NCBI RefSeq assembly: GCF_006716265.1
Contig: NZ_VFOS01000001.1
Span: forward strand, 1,770,325 to 1,834,324
Source: Rarobacter faecitabidus
GTDB taxonomy: Bacteria; Actinomycetota; Actinomycetes; Actinomycetales; Cellulomonadaceae
Direction of reading: 5' to 3'
DNA length: 64,000 nt
How positions within the stretch are numbered: the first letter of the stretch is position 1; the number at the start of each line of letters is the position of its first letter. The position numbers were made by a program, and so were the translations under genes. The notes below the pieces were generated by a model, which did no database searches, was not told the origin of the DNA, and saw only the letters and a program-made list of their open reading frames with translations. Positions 19,092 through 28,071 of this stretch are shown here, one piece after another.

Positions 19092-19721
19092 TCACGAGAG
19101 AACCGCCGAGCGCTCACCCTGGACGAGGCGAGCCAGCGCCGCCTCCTCTGGATCATGCCCTCCGCGGCGTTGCCGGGGCACGCCCAGGCGGTAACGCACG
19201 TCAACGACGGTGGAGTCGTTGACGTAGTCGGTGCGCACTATCGAAATGTGCTTCACCTCCGCACCGAGCAGGCCACCGGCTGCCGCGGCGGCCTCTTCCT
19301 CCCTTGCCACGGCGTGATCGAGGACCATGACCTGACTGCGGTAGCCGCGCAGGAGCAGCGAACTGTCACCGACCCACATCGTCGCGACGATCGCACCCAT
19401 CATCGCCAGTGCCAGTGCGTCGAACTGAGCGGACAGCCCCGCAGTGAGCCCGAGGGCGAGCGCCGAGAAGTAGTAGGCGACCTCGTGCTGCGCGATCTCG
19501 GTCGAACGCAGCCGAATGATCGACAGGACACCGAACAGGCCCAGACCCAGCCCGAGGCCGATCGATGAGGCGCTGAGAAGCAGCGACACCGCGAGCACGC
19601 CCACATTGACGCCAAGGAAGGCCACGACCAGGTCGCGTCGGTGATGCCGTCGGAAGTACAGAGCGAAGGTGAGCAGGCCGATGGCGACGAGATCTGCCGC
19701 GATCATGGGCAAGGCGTTCAT
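19092..19721 (-). CDS. DUF4956 integral membrane protein
   Basis: This 209-residue protein has about five hydrophobic segments between residues 5 and 120, including IGLGLGLGLFGVLSIIRLRS, which is typical of DUF4956, and then a soluble C-terminal half with ISIVRTDYVNDSTVVDVRYRLG. Start ATG 19721 is supported by AGGAG six bases upstream. It is the first gene of a three-gene operon and its stop overlaps an alternative GTG of the VTC gene. No activity is known. It may act as membrane anchor or channel for the VTC protein. coaA is divergent, 148 bases away. Confidence 0.9.
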   Translation of the reverse strand: MNALPMIAADLVAIGLLTFALYFRRHHRRDLVVAFLGVNVGVLAVSLLLSASSIGLGLGLGLFGVLSIIRLRSTEIAQHEVAYYFSALALGLTAGLSAQFDALALAMMGAIVATMWVGDSSLLLRGYRSQVMVLDHAVAREEEAAAAAGGLLGAEVKHISIVRTDYVNDSTVVDVRYRLGVPRQRRGGHDPEEAALARLVQGERSAVLS

Positions 19722-19857
19722 GGTGGCTCCTAGTTGGTCGTTCCTACCTGATGACTCCACCCTGCCCGCCCGTCACAAGTCGTTCCTGTGCGTCAGCCGG
19801 GTCAAACCTTTGAGCCTTCGCCTCGGCAGAGCGCGCGGAGCCTCGACCTGTCGCCCT

Positions 19858-19863
19858 TAGAAT
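19858..19863 (+). promoter_or_regulatory. Candidate -10 of a leaderless coaA promoter
   Basis: TAGAAT (five of six consensus bases) is followed by six bases and then GTG 19870. This would place transcription start on the G of the start codon. No convincing -35 is visible. Confidence 0.5.
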
Positions 19864-19869
19864 TACGGG

Positions 19870-20823
19870 GTGAACATGGACGATCTCGAGGGCGCGTCGC
19901 CGTATGTGAGCTTCGACCGCGAATCGTGGTCCCGCCTCTCGGAATCGACACCGCTGCCACTCAACCAGGCCGATGTGCGCCGCCTGCGCGGGCTCGGCGA
20001 CCCCGTCGACCTGCACGAGGTCGACGTCGTGTATCGCCCCCTGTCGCGCTTGCTCAGCCTCTACGCGGGCGCCGCCGAGACGCTGCATCAGGCCTCGTCC
20101 ACCTTCCTGCGCGAACGCTGGGACGGAACGCCGTTCGTGATCGGCATCGCCGGTTCGGTGGCGGTCGGAAAATCCACGGTGTCGCGCATCCTGCGTGAGA
20201 TGCTCGCCCGCTGGCCGGAGACGCCGAAGGTGTCGCTGGTGACCACTGACGGGTTCCTGCTGCCCAACTCGGTGCTCACGGCGCGCGGGCTGATGGACCG
20301 CAAGGGATTCCCCGAGTCGTACGACCGCCGGGCGCTGATCCGCTTCCTTGCCCAGGTGAAGTCGGGTGCGGACGAGGTCTTCGCGCCGGTCTACAGTCAC
20401 CTGACCTACGACATCGTGCCGGACGAGTTCATCGCCGTGCGGCGACCGGACGTGCTGATCGTCGAAGGCCTCAACGTCTTGCAACCGGCTCGAACGACGC
20501 CCGAGCATCCCTCCAGCTTGGCGGTCTCGGACTTCTTCGACTTCTCGATCTACATCGATGCGGACGAGGCGGATATCCGGCATTGGTACGTCGAGCGGTT
20601 CCTGTCGCTACGCCAGACGGCGTTCGCCGACCCGGCCTCGTACTTCCACCGCTACGCGTCGCTCACGGACGAGGCTGCGACCGGTGAGGCGCTGCGCATC
20701 TGGGATCAGATCAACGCCCCGAACCTGCGCGAGAACGTCGCCCCGACGCGGAGCCGAGCGACCCTGGTGCTGCGCAAAGGGGCGTCGCACTCAGTCGAGC
20801 AGATCCATCTGCGCAAACGCTAG
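19870..20823 (+). CDS. coaA: Type I pantothenate kinase
   Basis: CoaA phosphorylates pantothenate, the first step of CoA synthesis. The 317-residue length matches the bacterial type I family. The Walker A motif [16 protein letters not shown] lies near residues 95-110, followed by [26 protein letters not shown] and [18 protein letters not shown] use GTG 19870 because a TAGAAT element lies six bases upstream. ATG 19876 with GGGG five bases upstream is the alternative and costs only two residues. It is the only plus-strand housekeeping gene here, divergent from the DUF4956 operon and convergent with def. Confidence 0.96.
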   Translation: MNMDDLEGASPYVSFDRESWSRLSESTPLPLNQADVRRLRGLGDPVDLHEVDVVYRPLSRLLSLYAGAAETLHQASSTFLRERWDGTPFVIGIAGSVAVGKSTVSRILREMLARWPETPKVSLVTTDGFLLPNSVLTARGLMDRKGFPESYDRRALIRFLAQVKSGADEVFAPVYSHLTYDIVPDEFIAVRRPDVLIVEGLNVLQPARTTPEHPSSLAVSDFFDFSIYIDADEADIRHWYVERFLSLRQTAFADPASYFHRYASLTDEAATGEALRIWDQINAPNLRENVAPTRSRATLVLRKGASHSVEQIHLRKR

Positions 20824-20879
20824 CCCTAGCCAGCCGAGCCCGCCGTGTCTTCTAGCGGCAGGGGCACCACGGCAAGTAC

Positions 20880-21488
20880 TCAGTGCGATGCGAGCCACTC
20901 GTTCGTCGCGAGTGATCTGAGATCGGCCTTGTCGAGGTAGAGCCCGCCGCCCACGTGGTCCGTCTCGTGCTGCACGATGCGCGCCGGCCAGCCCACCAGG
21001 ACCTCGTCGATCGCGGCGCCGGCCTCGTCCAGGCAACGCAGGCGGACGGCACGCATGCGTGCCACCTCCGCCTGGTAACCGGGAACGGATAGACATCCCT
21101 CGTGAAAGGATCGCACCTCCAGTTCACCCGTGTCGGGCGACGATACGTGTTCGTACGCGGGGTTGATGATGGTGCGATGAGGCAGCGCGGGGCGCTCCCG
21201 CGGATCGTTCTTGGGGCCACCGGGATCCCAGATCACCGCGATCTGTAGCGCAACACCGACCTGATTCGCGGCGAGGCCAACTCCGGGGGCGTCGAGCATG
21301 GTGCGGCGCATGGCGTCCAGGAAGGCGTCGAGCAGGTCGCCGAGCTGGCCGTGATAGGGCTCGGTCCGCTCCCGCAGGACGGGATCGCCCGCGCGGACGA
21401 TGGGCAGGATGCCATCGGCGCTGGCGCGCAGAAGGGACTCGACCTGCTTGCGCACGGGATGACCGGTATCCCGCTTGAAACCGCGCAT
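20880..21488 (-). CDS. def: Peptide deformylase
   Basis: Def removes the formyl group from nascent N-terminal Met. All three metalloenzyme motifs are visible: GVGLAANQ (near residue 70), EGCLSVPG with the metal Cys, and QHETDHVGG, the HExxH-type site. The 202-residue protein has the longer C-terminal form common in actinobacteria. It follows glmM with a two-base gap, so the two are probably co-transcribed. Its partner Map is encoded at 37.5-38.4 kb. Confidence 0.96.
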   Translation of the reverse strand: MRGFKRDTGHPVRKQVESLLRASADGILPIVRAGDPVLRERTEPYHGQLGDLLDAFLDAMRRTMLDAPGVGLAANQVGVALQIAVIWDPGGPKNDPRERPALPHRTIINPAYEHVSSPDTGELEVRSFHEGCLSVPGYQAEVARMRAVRLRCLDEAGAAIDEVLVGWPARIVQHETDHVGGGLYLDKADLRSLATNEWLASH

Positions 21489-21490
21489 GG

Positions 21491-22837
21491 CTAGATCGCC
21501 AGGCGGTCTCGCACCACCTGCGCGAGGCGAGCCGTCACCTCGTCCGCCTGCTCCTGGGTGGCGGCCTCGGCCATGACGCGCACCATGGACTCGGTTCCCG
21601 AGGCGCGCAACAGGACCCGTCCCGAGCCCGCGAGCTCCTCCTCGGCTGCGGCGACCGCGCGGCTGAGAACCTCATCCGTGGCGGCGCGCGACTTGTCGAC
21701 TCCGCGAACGTTGACCAGCGCCTGCGGAAGGCGAGGAATCTCGGCTGCCAATTCGGACAAGGACTTGCCGGTCTGCGCCACGCGGCTGAGGAGGTGCAAG
21801 GCGGTGAGGGTGCCGTCGCCGGTCGATGCGTGATCGAGCATTACGACGTGCCCGGACTGTTCGCCGCCCAGGTTGTGCCCGTTCGCCCGCATCTCCTCGA
21901 GCACGTAGCGATCCCCCACGGATGTCCGAGCGACCGTGATCCCGAGCTTCTCCATCGCGAGAGTCAATCCGAGGTTCGACATGACCGTGGCCACGAGCGT
22001 GTCCCCCTTGAGCTCGCCGCGCTCGTGGAGAGCGGCGGCGAGGATGCCCATGATCTGGTCACCGTCGACGAGTTCCCCGTTGTCGTCCGCCGCGATGCAG
22101 CGGTCGGCGTCGCCATCGAACGAGACCCCCGCGTTGGTCCAGTGCCCGACTGTCGCTGCCGCCATGCGGCGGGGCTCGGTGGCGCCGTAGCCGTGATTGA
22201 TGTTGATGCCGTCGGGCGAGGCGCCGATCACGATCACCTCGGCCCCCGCACGGCGCAGCGCCTCGGGGCCGATCTGCCAGGCGGCGCCGTTGGCGCCGTC
22301 CACGACCACGCGCAGGCCGTCCAGGCGGTGCGGGACCGTGGTCACGATGTGGTCGAGGTAAGCGTCGATCGCGTGACCGTCGTAGGACAGGCGCCCCACC
22401 GAAGCGCCGAGCGGCCGCTGCCAGGGTTCGCGCAGACGCGACTCAATGCGGTCCTCAACCGCGTCGTCGAGCTTGTAGCCGGAGTGGTCGAAGAACTTGA
22501 TGCCGTTGTCCTGCATCGGATTGTGCGATGCCGAGATCATGACGCCGAGGTCTACGTCCATGGTCTGCGTCAGGTAGGCCACCGCCGGCGTCGGCACCAC
22601 GCCGACATCGATGACGTCAACGCCCGCGCTCGCCAGACCAGCACTCACGGCCGCGCCGAGGAATTCGCCCGACGCGCGGGGGTCGCGGCCGATGACCGCC
22701 TTCGGCCGAGGGCCGGTGAATCGCCCCTCCTGTCCAAGGACGTGCGCAGCGGCAACCGCCAGATCGAGCGCGAGCTCGACTGTGACGTCCTGGTTCGCTA
22801 CGCCGCGAACCCCATCCGTACCGAAAAGTCGTGCCAT
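21491..22837 (-). CDS. glmM: Phosphoglucosamine mutase
   Basis: GlmM converts glucosamine-6-phosphate to glucosamine-1-phosphate for UDP-GlcNAc. The 448-residue enzyme shows MARLFGTDGVRGVAN at the start, the phosphoserine loop VMISASHNPMQDNGIK near residue 100, the metal loop DGDADRC and the C-terminal RASGTESMVRVMAEA phosphate-binding motif. ATG 22837 gives the family N-terminus. Def follows directly. In most actinobacteria rpsI is the upstream neighbour; here two large secreted-protein genes intervene. Confidence 0.97.
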   Translation of the reverse strand: MARLFGTDGVRGVANQDVTVELALDLAVAAAHVLGQEGRFTGPRPKAVIGRDPRASGEFLGAAVSAGLASAGVDVIDVGVVPTPAVAYLTQTMDVDLGVMISASHNPMQDNGIKFFDHSGYKLDDAVEDRIESRLREPWQRPLGASVGRLSYDGHAIDAYLDHIVTTVPHRLDGLRVVVDGANGAAWQIGPEALRRAGAEVIVIGASPDGININHGYGATEPRRMAAATVGHWTNAGVSFDGDADRCIAADDNGELVDGDQIMGILAAALHERGELKGDTLVATVMSNLGLTLAMEKLGITVARTSVGDRYVLEEMRANGHNLGGEQSGHVVMLDHASTGDGTLTALHLLSRVAQTGKSLSELAAEIPRLPQALVNVRGVDKSRAATDEVLSRAVAAAEEELAGSGRVLLRASGTESMVRVMAEAATQEQADEVTARLAQVVRDRLAI

Positions 22838-22949
22838 GGCGCGCGAAGTCTCCAATGTGGTGTCGAAGTCAATTCTCGGGCACTCGCCGAACGCTGGGTG
22901 TGCGACAGCGGATTTGTGCCCCACAAAGCATAGTTGACGCAATGATCAA

Positions 22950-22993
22950 AGGGCTGGGGGCGCGGAATCCTTAGGTTCCGCGCCCCCAGCCCT
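22950..22993 (-). terminator. Terminator after the 601-residue secreted protein gene
   Basis: A perfect 18-bp stem (22950-22967 with 22976-22993) and eight-base loop lies 19 bases after the stop at 23012. On the minus strand it is followed by TTTGATC. It isolates the secreted-protein gene from glmM. Confidence 0.85.
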
Positions 22994-23011
22994 ACTCGGA
23001 CGGGGCCCGAG

Positions 23012-24817
23012 TTATCGCTTGAGTTTTGCCGTCGTCAAGGTGACCGACTTGGCTGCGCTCACCTTGAGCAGTTTGGCCTTGGATGCGGTGTTGGCGTTCG
23101 AGTACCACGAGGTCCGGTACACGCCGTCACCGTCCACGAAGGCGACTCGATAGTCGACTCCAGGGGCGAGTCCCTGAAGCCTGAAGGTGCCCTTCGCCGT
23201 GGTCGCCGCCCGAACGACATCGAGTTCGTCATGTCCGGTGGCTACCACACGAGTCGCCACGACCTGAACCCGTTCGATCGTCTTCTTGGTCTTGGCATCG
23301 ATAACCTTTCCGGTCGCCGTCCCGCCCAGGTTGAGGGAGACGTTCACGCCCGTCAGGGGCACGCCAGCGGTGACATTGATCTGTACGGGAGCGACCTGTG
23401 CCAACTTCACTTTGTTTGCCCCGGAGGTCACGGTGCCGTTCCGGAAGGCATAGATCTTGTGGGCTCCCGGCCCGAGATCCGAGATGGTGAAGGCTCCGTC
23501 CGTAGACGAGTAGCCCCATTCGCCCCACGTGCCGTTGCTGTCGAGCGCCTGCACTGAGGCAGAGATTCCCGAATTATCGGGAAGCGTGACCTTGCCGTTC
23601 GCCTTGACCGTCGTCGGTATCAGCAGGGCCGGGGCGGTGACAACCCCACCCGCCGCGACGTCGAAGTATGCGGAGGCTGTGTTCATGCCAGCGAGTACCA
23701 CCCGATAGCGACCGACAGGTACGTTCTGGAACTTCGCATTCGTCGCGGCAGGAGGATCGCTCACGTACGTGAAGTTCGAGGCGACTTCGCTCCCTGCCTC
23801 GTCCTGCAGCACGATTCGAACCCCATTCGAGCGGCTAGCTGGAGCAGTGATCGGCGCCGTGATGTCACCAACCTTCGGCAAACTCAGCGTGCCGACGGAA
23901 ATCTTCTTCGCACCAACCTTGACGGTGGCTACGGCGGACTTCGTCACCACGTCCGAATACTGGTCGGGATCAACCGCGTAGACCCGATACGTCGCCTTAG
24001 GCAGACCTCCGATGGAGAACCTTCCCTTGGCTCCGGTGAGGGCGGTGCGAACGACGACTCCGGACGGATTGACGGTTTCAACGTGGACCTTCACTCCCGC
24101 GGCTCGGGCACCAGAGGCGTCGCGGATGGTCCCCGCGATCGCACCCTTGACCGGGTCTGAGGTCACCTTGATGTTGACGGTGTTCGCCGCGTTCCAGGAG
24201 AGCCGGTACTTCTTCGCGGTGCTGACACGCAGATTGTTCTTTGCATAGACCAGACGACCGTTACCGAGATCGACGGCGATCTTTGCCGGATACTGGTAGG
24301 AGCTGCGTAACGGCTTCGGCACGGCGATCGCGTACTTCCCGTTCTTATCCGTCTTCGCCTGGTAGATGGCCTGCGGCAGGAATACCGACACGACCTTCTT
24401 CTTGACGGCCTTCTTCTTGCGCGTGACCTTGCCCTTCACCACGGTCAGCGATGAGGTGCGGACAGTGACGGTCGCCTTCTTCTTCGCTGGGACCTTGATC
24501 TTCTCGGAGTACTGCCACCCGGTCGTGACCAGACCCTTGGTGACGCTCACGACGATGCGCTGCTTGCCGGATTTGACTCGCTTGAACCGCACCGTGCCGT
24601 CGGCCTTCGTCTTCTTGATCGTGTCTCCGAGGGCCACGTACAGCCCGGGAGCGCCGACGCCGTTCTTGGTAGCGATCTTGATCGTCACCGTCGAAACCGT
24701 TGCCGCATTGGCAGGGGTCGCCACCGTTGAAAATGCGAGCGCAATTGCGGTGAGACCAACGAGCGCCACTCGCAACAGGCGACTTCGACGCACTCGAGTG
24801 TTGGCATGACCATTCAT
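23012..24817 (-). CDS. Secreted multidomain lysine-rich protein (carboxypeptidase-regulatory-like repeats)
   Basis: This 601-residue exported protein has no clear catalytic domain. It starts at ATG 24817 with AGGAGG about seven bases upstream. A signal peptide ends near TPANAATV. The rest is a series of 80-100-residue beta-sandwich modules with the pattern G-x-V/I-x-D-x-x-G ... T-x-x-x-G-x-F/Y-x-I-x-x-L-x-x-G-x-Y, as in carboxypeptidase-regulatory-like or SpaA/Cna-B folds (examples: RTALTGAKGRFSIGGLP, ATTAKGTFRLQGLAPG). It is very lysine-rich, with no LPXTG or C-terminal membrane segment, so it is probably secreted or held to the wall by charge. It is a paralogue of the next gene upstream. 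Confidence 0.82.
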   Translation of the reverse strand: MNGHANTRVRRSRLLRVALVGLTAIALAFSTVATPANAATVSTVTIKIATKNGVGAPGLYVALGDTIKKTKADGTVRFKRVKSGKQRIVVSVTKGLVTTGWQYSEKIKVPAKKKATVTVRTSSLTVVKGKVTRKKKAVKKKVVSVFLPQAIYQAKTDKNGKYAIAVPKPLRSSYQYPAKIAVDLGNGRLVYAKNNLRVSTAKKYRLSWNAANTVNIKVTSDPVKGAIAGTIRDASGARAAGVKVHVETVNPSGVVVRTALTGAKGRFSIGGLPKATYRVYAVDPDQYSDVVTKSAVATVKVGAKKISVGTLSLPKVGDITAPITAPASRSNGVRIVLQDEAGSEVASNFTYVSDPPAATNAKFQNVPVGRYRVVLAGMNTASAYFDVAAGGVVTAPALLIPTTVKANGKVTLPDNSGISASVQALDSNGTWGEWGYSSTDGAFTISDLGPGAHKIYAFRNGTVTSGANKVKLAQVAPVQINVTAGVPLTGVNVSLNLGGTATGKVIDAKTKKTIERVQVVATRVVATGHDELDVVRAATTAKGTFRLQGLAPGVDYRVAFVDGDGVYRTSWYSNANTASKAKLLKVSAAKSVTLTTAKLKR

Positions 24818-24954
24818 GGACAGTTGTCCTCCTGTGAGATTTCTGTGCCCCACGAGGGGCCTGTTTTGGACACTACGCCGCACATCCGCCTCGGGCCAGC
24901 GCTACACCGAAATCGACACGCAATGATCACAACTGTGACGGCCGGTATCGAAGG

Positions 24955-26784
24955 CTATCGCTGAACTTTCGCAGTCACGGTCTTGTTCTGCCCCGCCTTG
25001 AGAGTGAAAGTCGGCCCGATCCACTTGATTCCCGTGACGTCGGGATCCACATAGCGGAGTCGGTACTTCACGCCGGGTGACACGTGCCTGAAAACCGACT
25101 TGTTCGACCTCCAGGGGTAGCTCGTTGTCACGCTGTCCCGAGCGAACGGACCCACATCATCGAGCCTGACAAGATCGACTCGCACTCCGTCGACGGCCTT
25201 GCCGCCCGCAACGGTACGGACCGTGACCTTCGCGGCGGGTGCCAGCGTGATGTCCACGACCGGCGTGACGGTCCCGTTGGTCAGTGTCACGGTCGAACTG
25301 CCCTGCTGGGCAACGAATGTCTTCTTGCCATTGATCTTGACCTTCTGGCTCTTCGTTGCCACGACGAAGTAGGTACCGTCGAGGTGGGCGCGCTTGACCT
25401 CGAATTTGCCGGTTGTGGCGTTCGACTTGTTGGAGTAGGCGCTGATTAGCGTGCCGTCGGCGTCATACACCTGAACGTTTGCTTGCGTGGCCTTGCCGTC
25501 GCTGAGTTTGACGGTGCCGGTCAGCGTCGTCGTGGCCGGCTGAGGGGGTTGGACGAGCGCTCCGGCGTTAGTCGACTCGCCTGCCAAGACGGTGACCCAC
25601 TCTCCCACCGGACCGGAGGGCCGGTTGATGCGAACTCTGTACTTGCCCGCCGGAACGTTCGTGTAGGTAACAGTGTGCTGCACGTTCTCGGGCGAGTTCG
25701 AGGCGGCAACGGTCTCGCTCTGTATCCAGCCGAGGGTGAGCCAGTCCGGGTCGGATTCCAGCAGCGTCGATACCGGGTCGGATGCGCCAGCGGTCGTGAT
25801 GGTTGCCACCAGGGTGCCCGTACCCAGAATCCTGTGTGTGCCAGCTTTGACGCTCTTCTTCTTGACCGTAATCTCCTTGGGTTGGGCGATTGATTTCTTG
25901 GCGTGGATGGAAATCGTGTACTTGCCAGGAATCAGGTGCCGCGCGTGGTAAGTCCCGTCTTTTTTCGTGTAGACGACCTGCGCCAGCTCGGTTCCCGCCG
26001 TGGTGCTGAGCTCGATGCCCACGACAGCGTTCTTCACGGGGGTGCCGTCGGCGGCCACCACCTTGCCCGTGACGCCGCCTGATGCCAGCTTGGGCACAGT
26101 CACGTTGACGCGTGTGCTCTTGGCTCGCCCGGCTGAATACCTGCGGGCGCTCGTTTCGCGGATAGTGGCAGGAGCGAACGCGGTCACGTTTTTCTCAACC
26201 TCGACCGCGACCGTGACCAGGTATTCCGCCGTCTTATCTGCCGTGATGGCATAGAGCAACGAGTATGCTCCTCGCGAGTTCGTGCGCCCGGTCGTGGATC
26301 CGCTGTCGCCCTCCACCAGGGTCACCGTTTGCCCTCGCAAGGGTTTACCCTTGCTATCGCGAACCACACCGCGAACCACGACGAAGTCACTCACCCTGAC
26401 GCTCTTCGTGCCGTTCGCCCCTGGCTGCAAGGTGACGCTCACCCGCTTGGTGAACGTGCGGGTCTCGGCATCGTCGCCGGGCCGCTTCAGGACCAGGGTG
26501 ACGCGTTGCTTGCCAGCTTTCAGCCCGGCGAACTTCACCGCCCCCCCAAACGATGTCGTGCCCGTCTTCTTGCCGATCTTGACCTTGAGGCCCGGAGCCG
26601 GATAGCCATCCGAGGATAGGAACCTCAGCGTCACTGACGATGCAGCGGATGCATTGCTCGCTGGCGCCACCATGCTTGAGAACGCAACCAGAACGGCGAC
26701 GAGAAGGCTAGTCAGCAACACTCGACTTCGCGATGCTGGAGCGGGTCGTGTCGCGCTTGCGGGACGTAAGGATTCCGAGTTCAT
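24955..26784 (-). CDS. Secreted multidomain lysine-rich protein, paralogue
   Basis: This 609-residue exported protein resembles its downstream neighbour in order of modules: signal peptide ending near ASNASAAS, a first module AGKQRVTLVLKR (AGLK/SGKQR in both), several carboxypeptidase-regulatory-like folds (GKPLRGQTVTLV ... TNSRGAYSL; KKDGTYHARHLIPGKYTISI), and a C-terminal module ending in a basic strand. It has no anchor motif. Start is ATG 26784 with only a weak GGGAG site. The pair looks like a tandem duplication placed between glmM and rpsI. Function unknown; adhesion or matrix role is a guess. Confidence 0.82.
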   Translation of the reverse strand: MNSESLRPASATRPAPASRSRVLLTSLLVAVLVAFSSMVAPASNASAASSVTLRFLSSDGYPAPGLKVKIGKKTGTTSFGGAVKFAGLKAGKQRVTLVLKRPGDDAETRTFTKRVSVTLQPGANGTKSVRVSDFVVVRGVVRDSKGKPLRGQTVTLVEGDSGSTTGRTNSRGAYSLLYAITADKTAEYLVTVAVEVEKNVTAFAPATIRETSARRYSAGRAKSTRVNVTVPKLASGGVTGKVVAADGTPVKNAVVGIELSTTAGTELAQVVYTKKDGTYHARHLIPGKYTISIHAKKSIAQPKEITVKKKSVKAGTHRILGTGTLVATITTAGASDPVSTLLESDPDWLTLGWIQSETVAASNSPENVQHTVTYTNVPAGKYRVRINRPSGPVGEWVTVLAGESTNAGALVQPPQPATTTLTGTVKLSDGKATQANVQVYDADGTLISAYSNKSNATTGKFEVKRAHLDGTYFVVATKSQKVKINGKKTFVAQQGSSTVTLTNGTVTPVVDITLAPAAKVTVRTVAGGKAVDGVRVDLVRLDDVGPFARDSVTTSYPWRSNKSVFRHVSPGVKYRLRYVDPDVTGIKWIGPTFTLKAGQNKTVTAKVQR

Positions 26785-27002
26785 TAATCACACGCTACGC
26801 GCTCCCACGATGCGCCGCAACCGCATTGACATGCACTGATATACCCCCCTGGGGGCGCAAGTCTTTCTCAAACTCACCTCGGATGCAGCAGCGCATCCCG
26901 GAATTCCGATGGCTGATTTAACCGTGATCTAGTCACCAGCCAAATCCGCTAATGCACGAGAATTTCGCATGCCGCGCCTCGCCCGGATCCGCGTAACAAT
27001 GG
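26785..27002. other. Intergenic region with C6/G5 palindrome upstream of secreted-protein gene
   Basis: No gene is visible. The stretch holds the 5' region of the 609-residue secreted-protein gene. Around 26840-26857 lies an A/T-flanked palindrome of six C, T, five G, about 55 bases before the ATG. The rest is moderately AT-rich for this genome, suggesting a promoter region, but I could not pick a clear -35/-10 pair. Confidence 0.5.
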
Positions 27003-27051
27003 CGACGAAAAGGCAGAGCCCTGAAAATCCGATTGGATTCTCAGGGCTCTG
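27003..27051 (-). terminator. Rho-independent terminator of rplM-rpsI
   Basis: Stem of 11 bp (27014-27024 with 27041-27051) plus an inner 5-bp stem and four-base loop, 35 bases after rpsI. On the minus strand it is followed by CCTTTTCG, a usable T-tract. Confidence 0.85.
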
Positions 27052-27085
27052 TGGACTAGCGCGCAGCAGCGTGCGCCAGCATTGA

Positions 27086-27571
27086 TTAACGCTTGGAGTA
27101 CTGCGGTGCCTTGCGGGCCTTCTTCAGACCGGCCTTCTTGCGCTCCACCGCACGGGCGTCGCGGGTCAGGAATCCGGCCTTCTTGAGCGTCGCGCGGTTG
27201 TTCTCACGGTCGACCTCGTTGAGGGCACGGGCGATGCCGAGGCGCAGCGCGCCGGCCTGGCCCGAGATGCCGCCGCCACTGATGCGAGCGATGACGTCAA
27301 AGCGCCCTTCGACATCGACGACGGTGAAGGGCGACGTAGCGATCTGCTGGTGCACCTTGTTCGGGAAGTAGTCCTCAAGTGTGCGCCCATTGATCTTCCA
27401 CTGGCCGGTGCCAGGGACGATGCGGACACGAGCGACTGCTTCCTTGCGGCGGCCAAGCGCCTGCGCGGGGGCAGTTGCGCTCAGGCCACGGCCGGTAGGC
27501 GCCTGGGTCTCGGTGGTGTAGGTGCTGGGGGTCTCTTCCAGCGTGTCATTTTCGACGTTGGTCTCGGCCAC
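27086..27571 (-). CDS. rpsI: 30S ribosomal protein S9
   Basis: S9 is a small-subunit head protein whose C-terminal Lys/Arg tail reaches the P-site tRNA. The conserved part starts at [12 protein letters not shown] (residue 41) and ends [13 protein letters not shown] non-conserved acidic/Thr-rich extension of about 40 residues precedes it, giving 161 residues; such extensions are common in actinobacteria. Start is GTG 27571. It follows rplM by 56 bases. Confidence 0.97.
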   Translation of the reverse strand: MAETNVENDTLEETPSTYTTETQAPTGRGLSATAPAQALGRRKEAVARVRIVPGTGQWKINGRTLEDYFPNKVHQQIATSPFTVVDVEGRFDVIARISGGGISGQAGALRLGIARALNEVDRENNRATLKKAGFLTRDARAVERKKAGLKKARKAPQYSKR

Positions 27572-27627
27572 GGTAGGTGTCCTCGCGTCCTTTGCTCTGA
27601 TTCGGGTCGGTTGATCGCTCGGTGCGC

Positions 27628-28071
27628 TTACTGCGCGACCTGAGTGATCTCGAAGGGCTTGGGCTGCTGAGCAGCGTGGGGGTGCTCGCCACCGGCGTAC
27701 ACCTTGAGTTTGCTGAGCTGCTGACGGCCGAGTGTGGTCTTCGGGAGCATGCCGCGGACGGCCTTCTCGACAGCCCGATCAGGGTTCTTCGCAAGGAGGT
27801 CGGCGTACTTCACCGCACGCAGACCACCCGGGTAACCGGAGTGGCGGTAGGCGAGCTTCTGCTCGCGCTTGTTGCCGGTAAGAGCCACCTTGTCGGCGTT
27901 GATGATGACGACGAAGTCGCCCCCGTCAACGTGAGGGGCAAAAGTGGGCTTGTGCTTCCCACGGAGCAGAGTAGCCACTTGGGACGCCAGGCGTCCGAGA
28001 ACGACATCAGTCGCATCGATGACGTACCAGTCACGCTGGATGTCGCCGGGCTTCGGGGTGTACGTACGCAC
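27628..28071 (-). CDS. rplM: 50S ribosomal protein L13
   Basis: L13 is an early-assembling large-subunit protein. GTG 28071 gives [15 protein letters not shown] and 147 residues, the normal length, with GAAGG about nine bases upstream. A TTG at 28107 would add 12 residues. Family motifs [27 protein letters not shown] and RAVKGMLPK-like KAVRGMLPK are present. It is the first gene of the rplM-rpsI unit. Confidence 0.97.
   Translation of the reverse strand: MRTYTPKPGDIQRDWYVIDATDVVLGRLASQVATLLRGKHKPTFAPHVDGGDFVVIINADKVALTGNKREQKLAYRHSGYPGGLRAVKYADLLAKNPDRAVEKAVRGMLPKTTLGRQQLSKLKVYAGGEHPHAAQQPKPFEITQVAQ

Noticed and set aside
18262..19095. VTC protein as an adenylate-cyclase/thiamine-triphosphatase (CYTH) enzyme
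   Set aside because: VTC and CYTH share the tunnel fold, but the motif order (RVDRKYLL, YFDTPG, SFSKFGTG) and the DUF4956 neighbour fit VTC; the N-terminal ExExK signature of CYTH is absent.
16370..26784. Genomic island or prophage carrying the accessory genes
   Set aside because: No integrase, transposase, tRNA or direct-repeat ends were seen, and base composition resembles the backbone. Insertion is inferred only from gene order.
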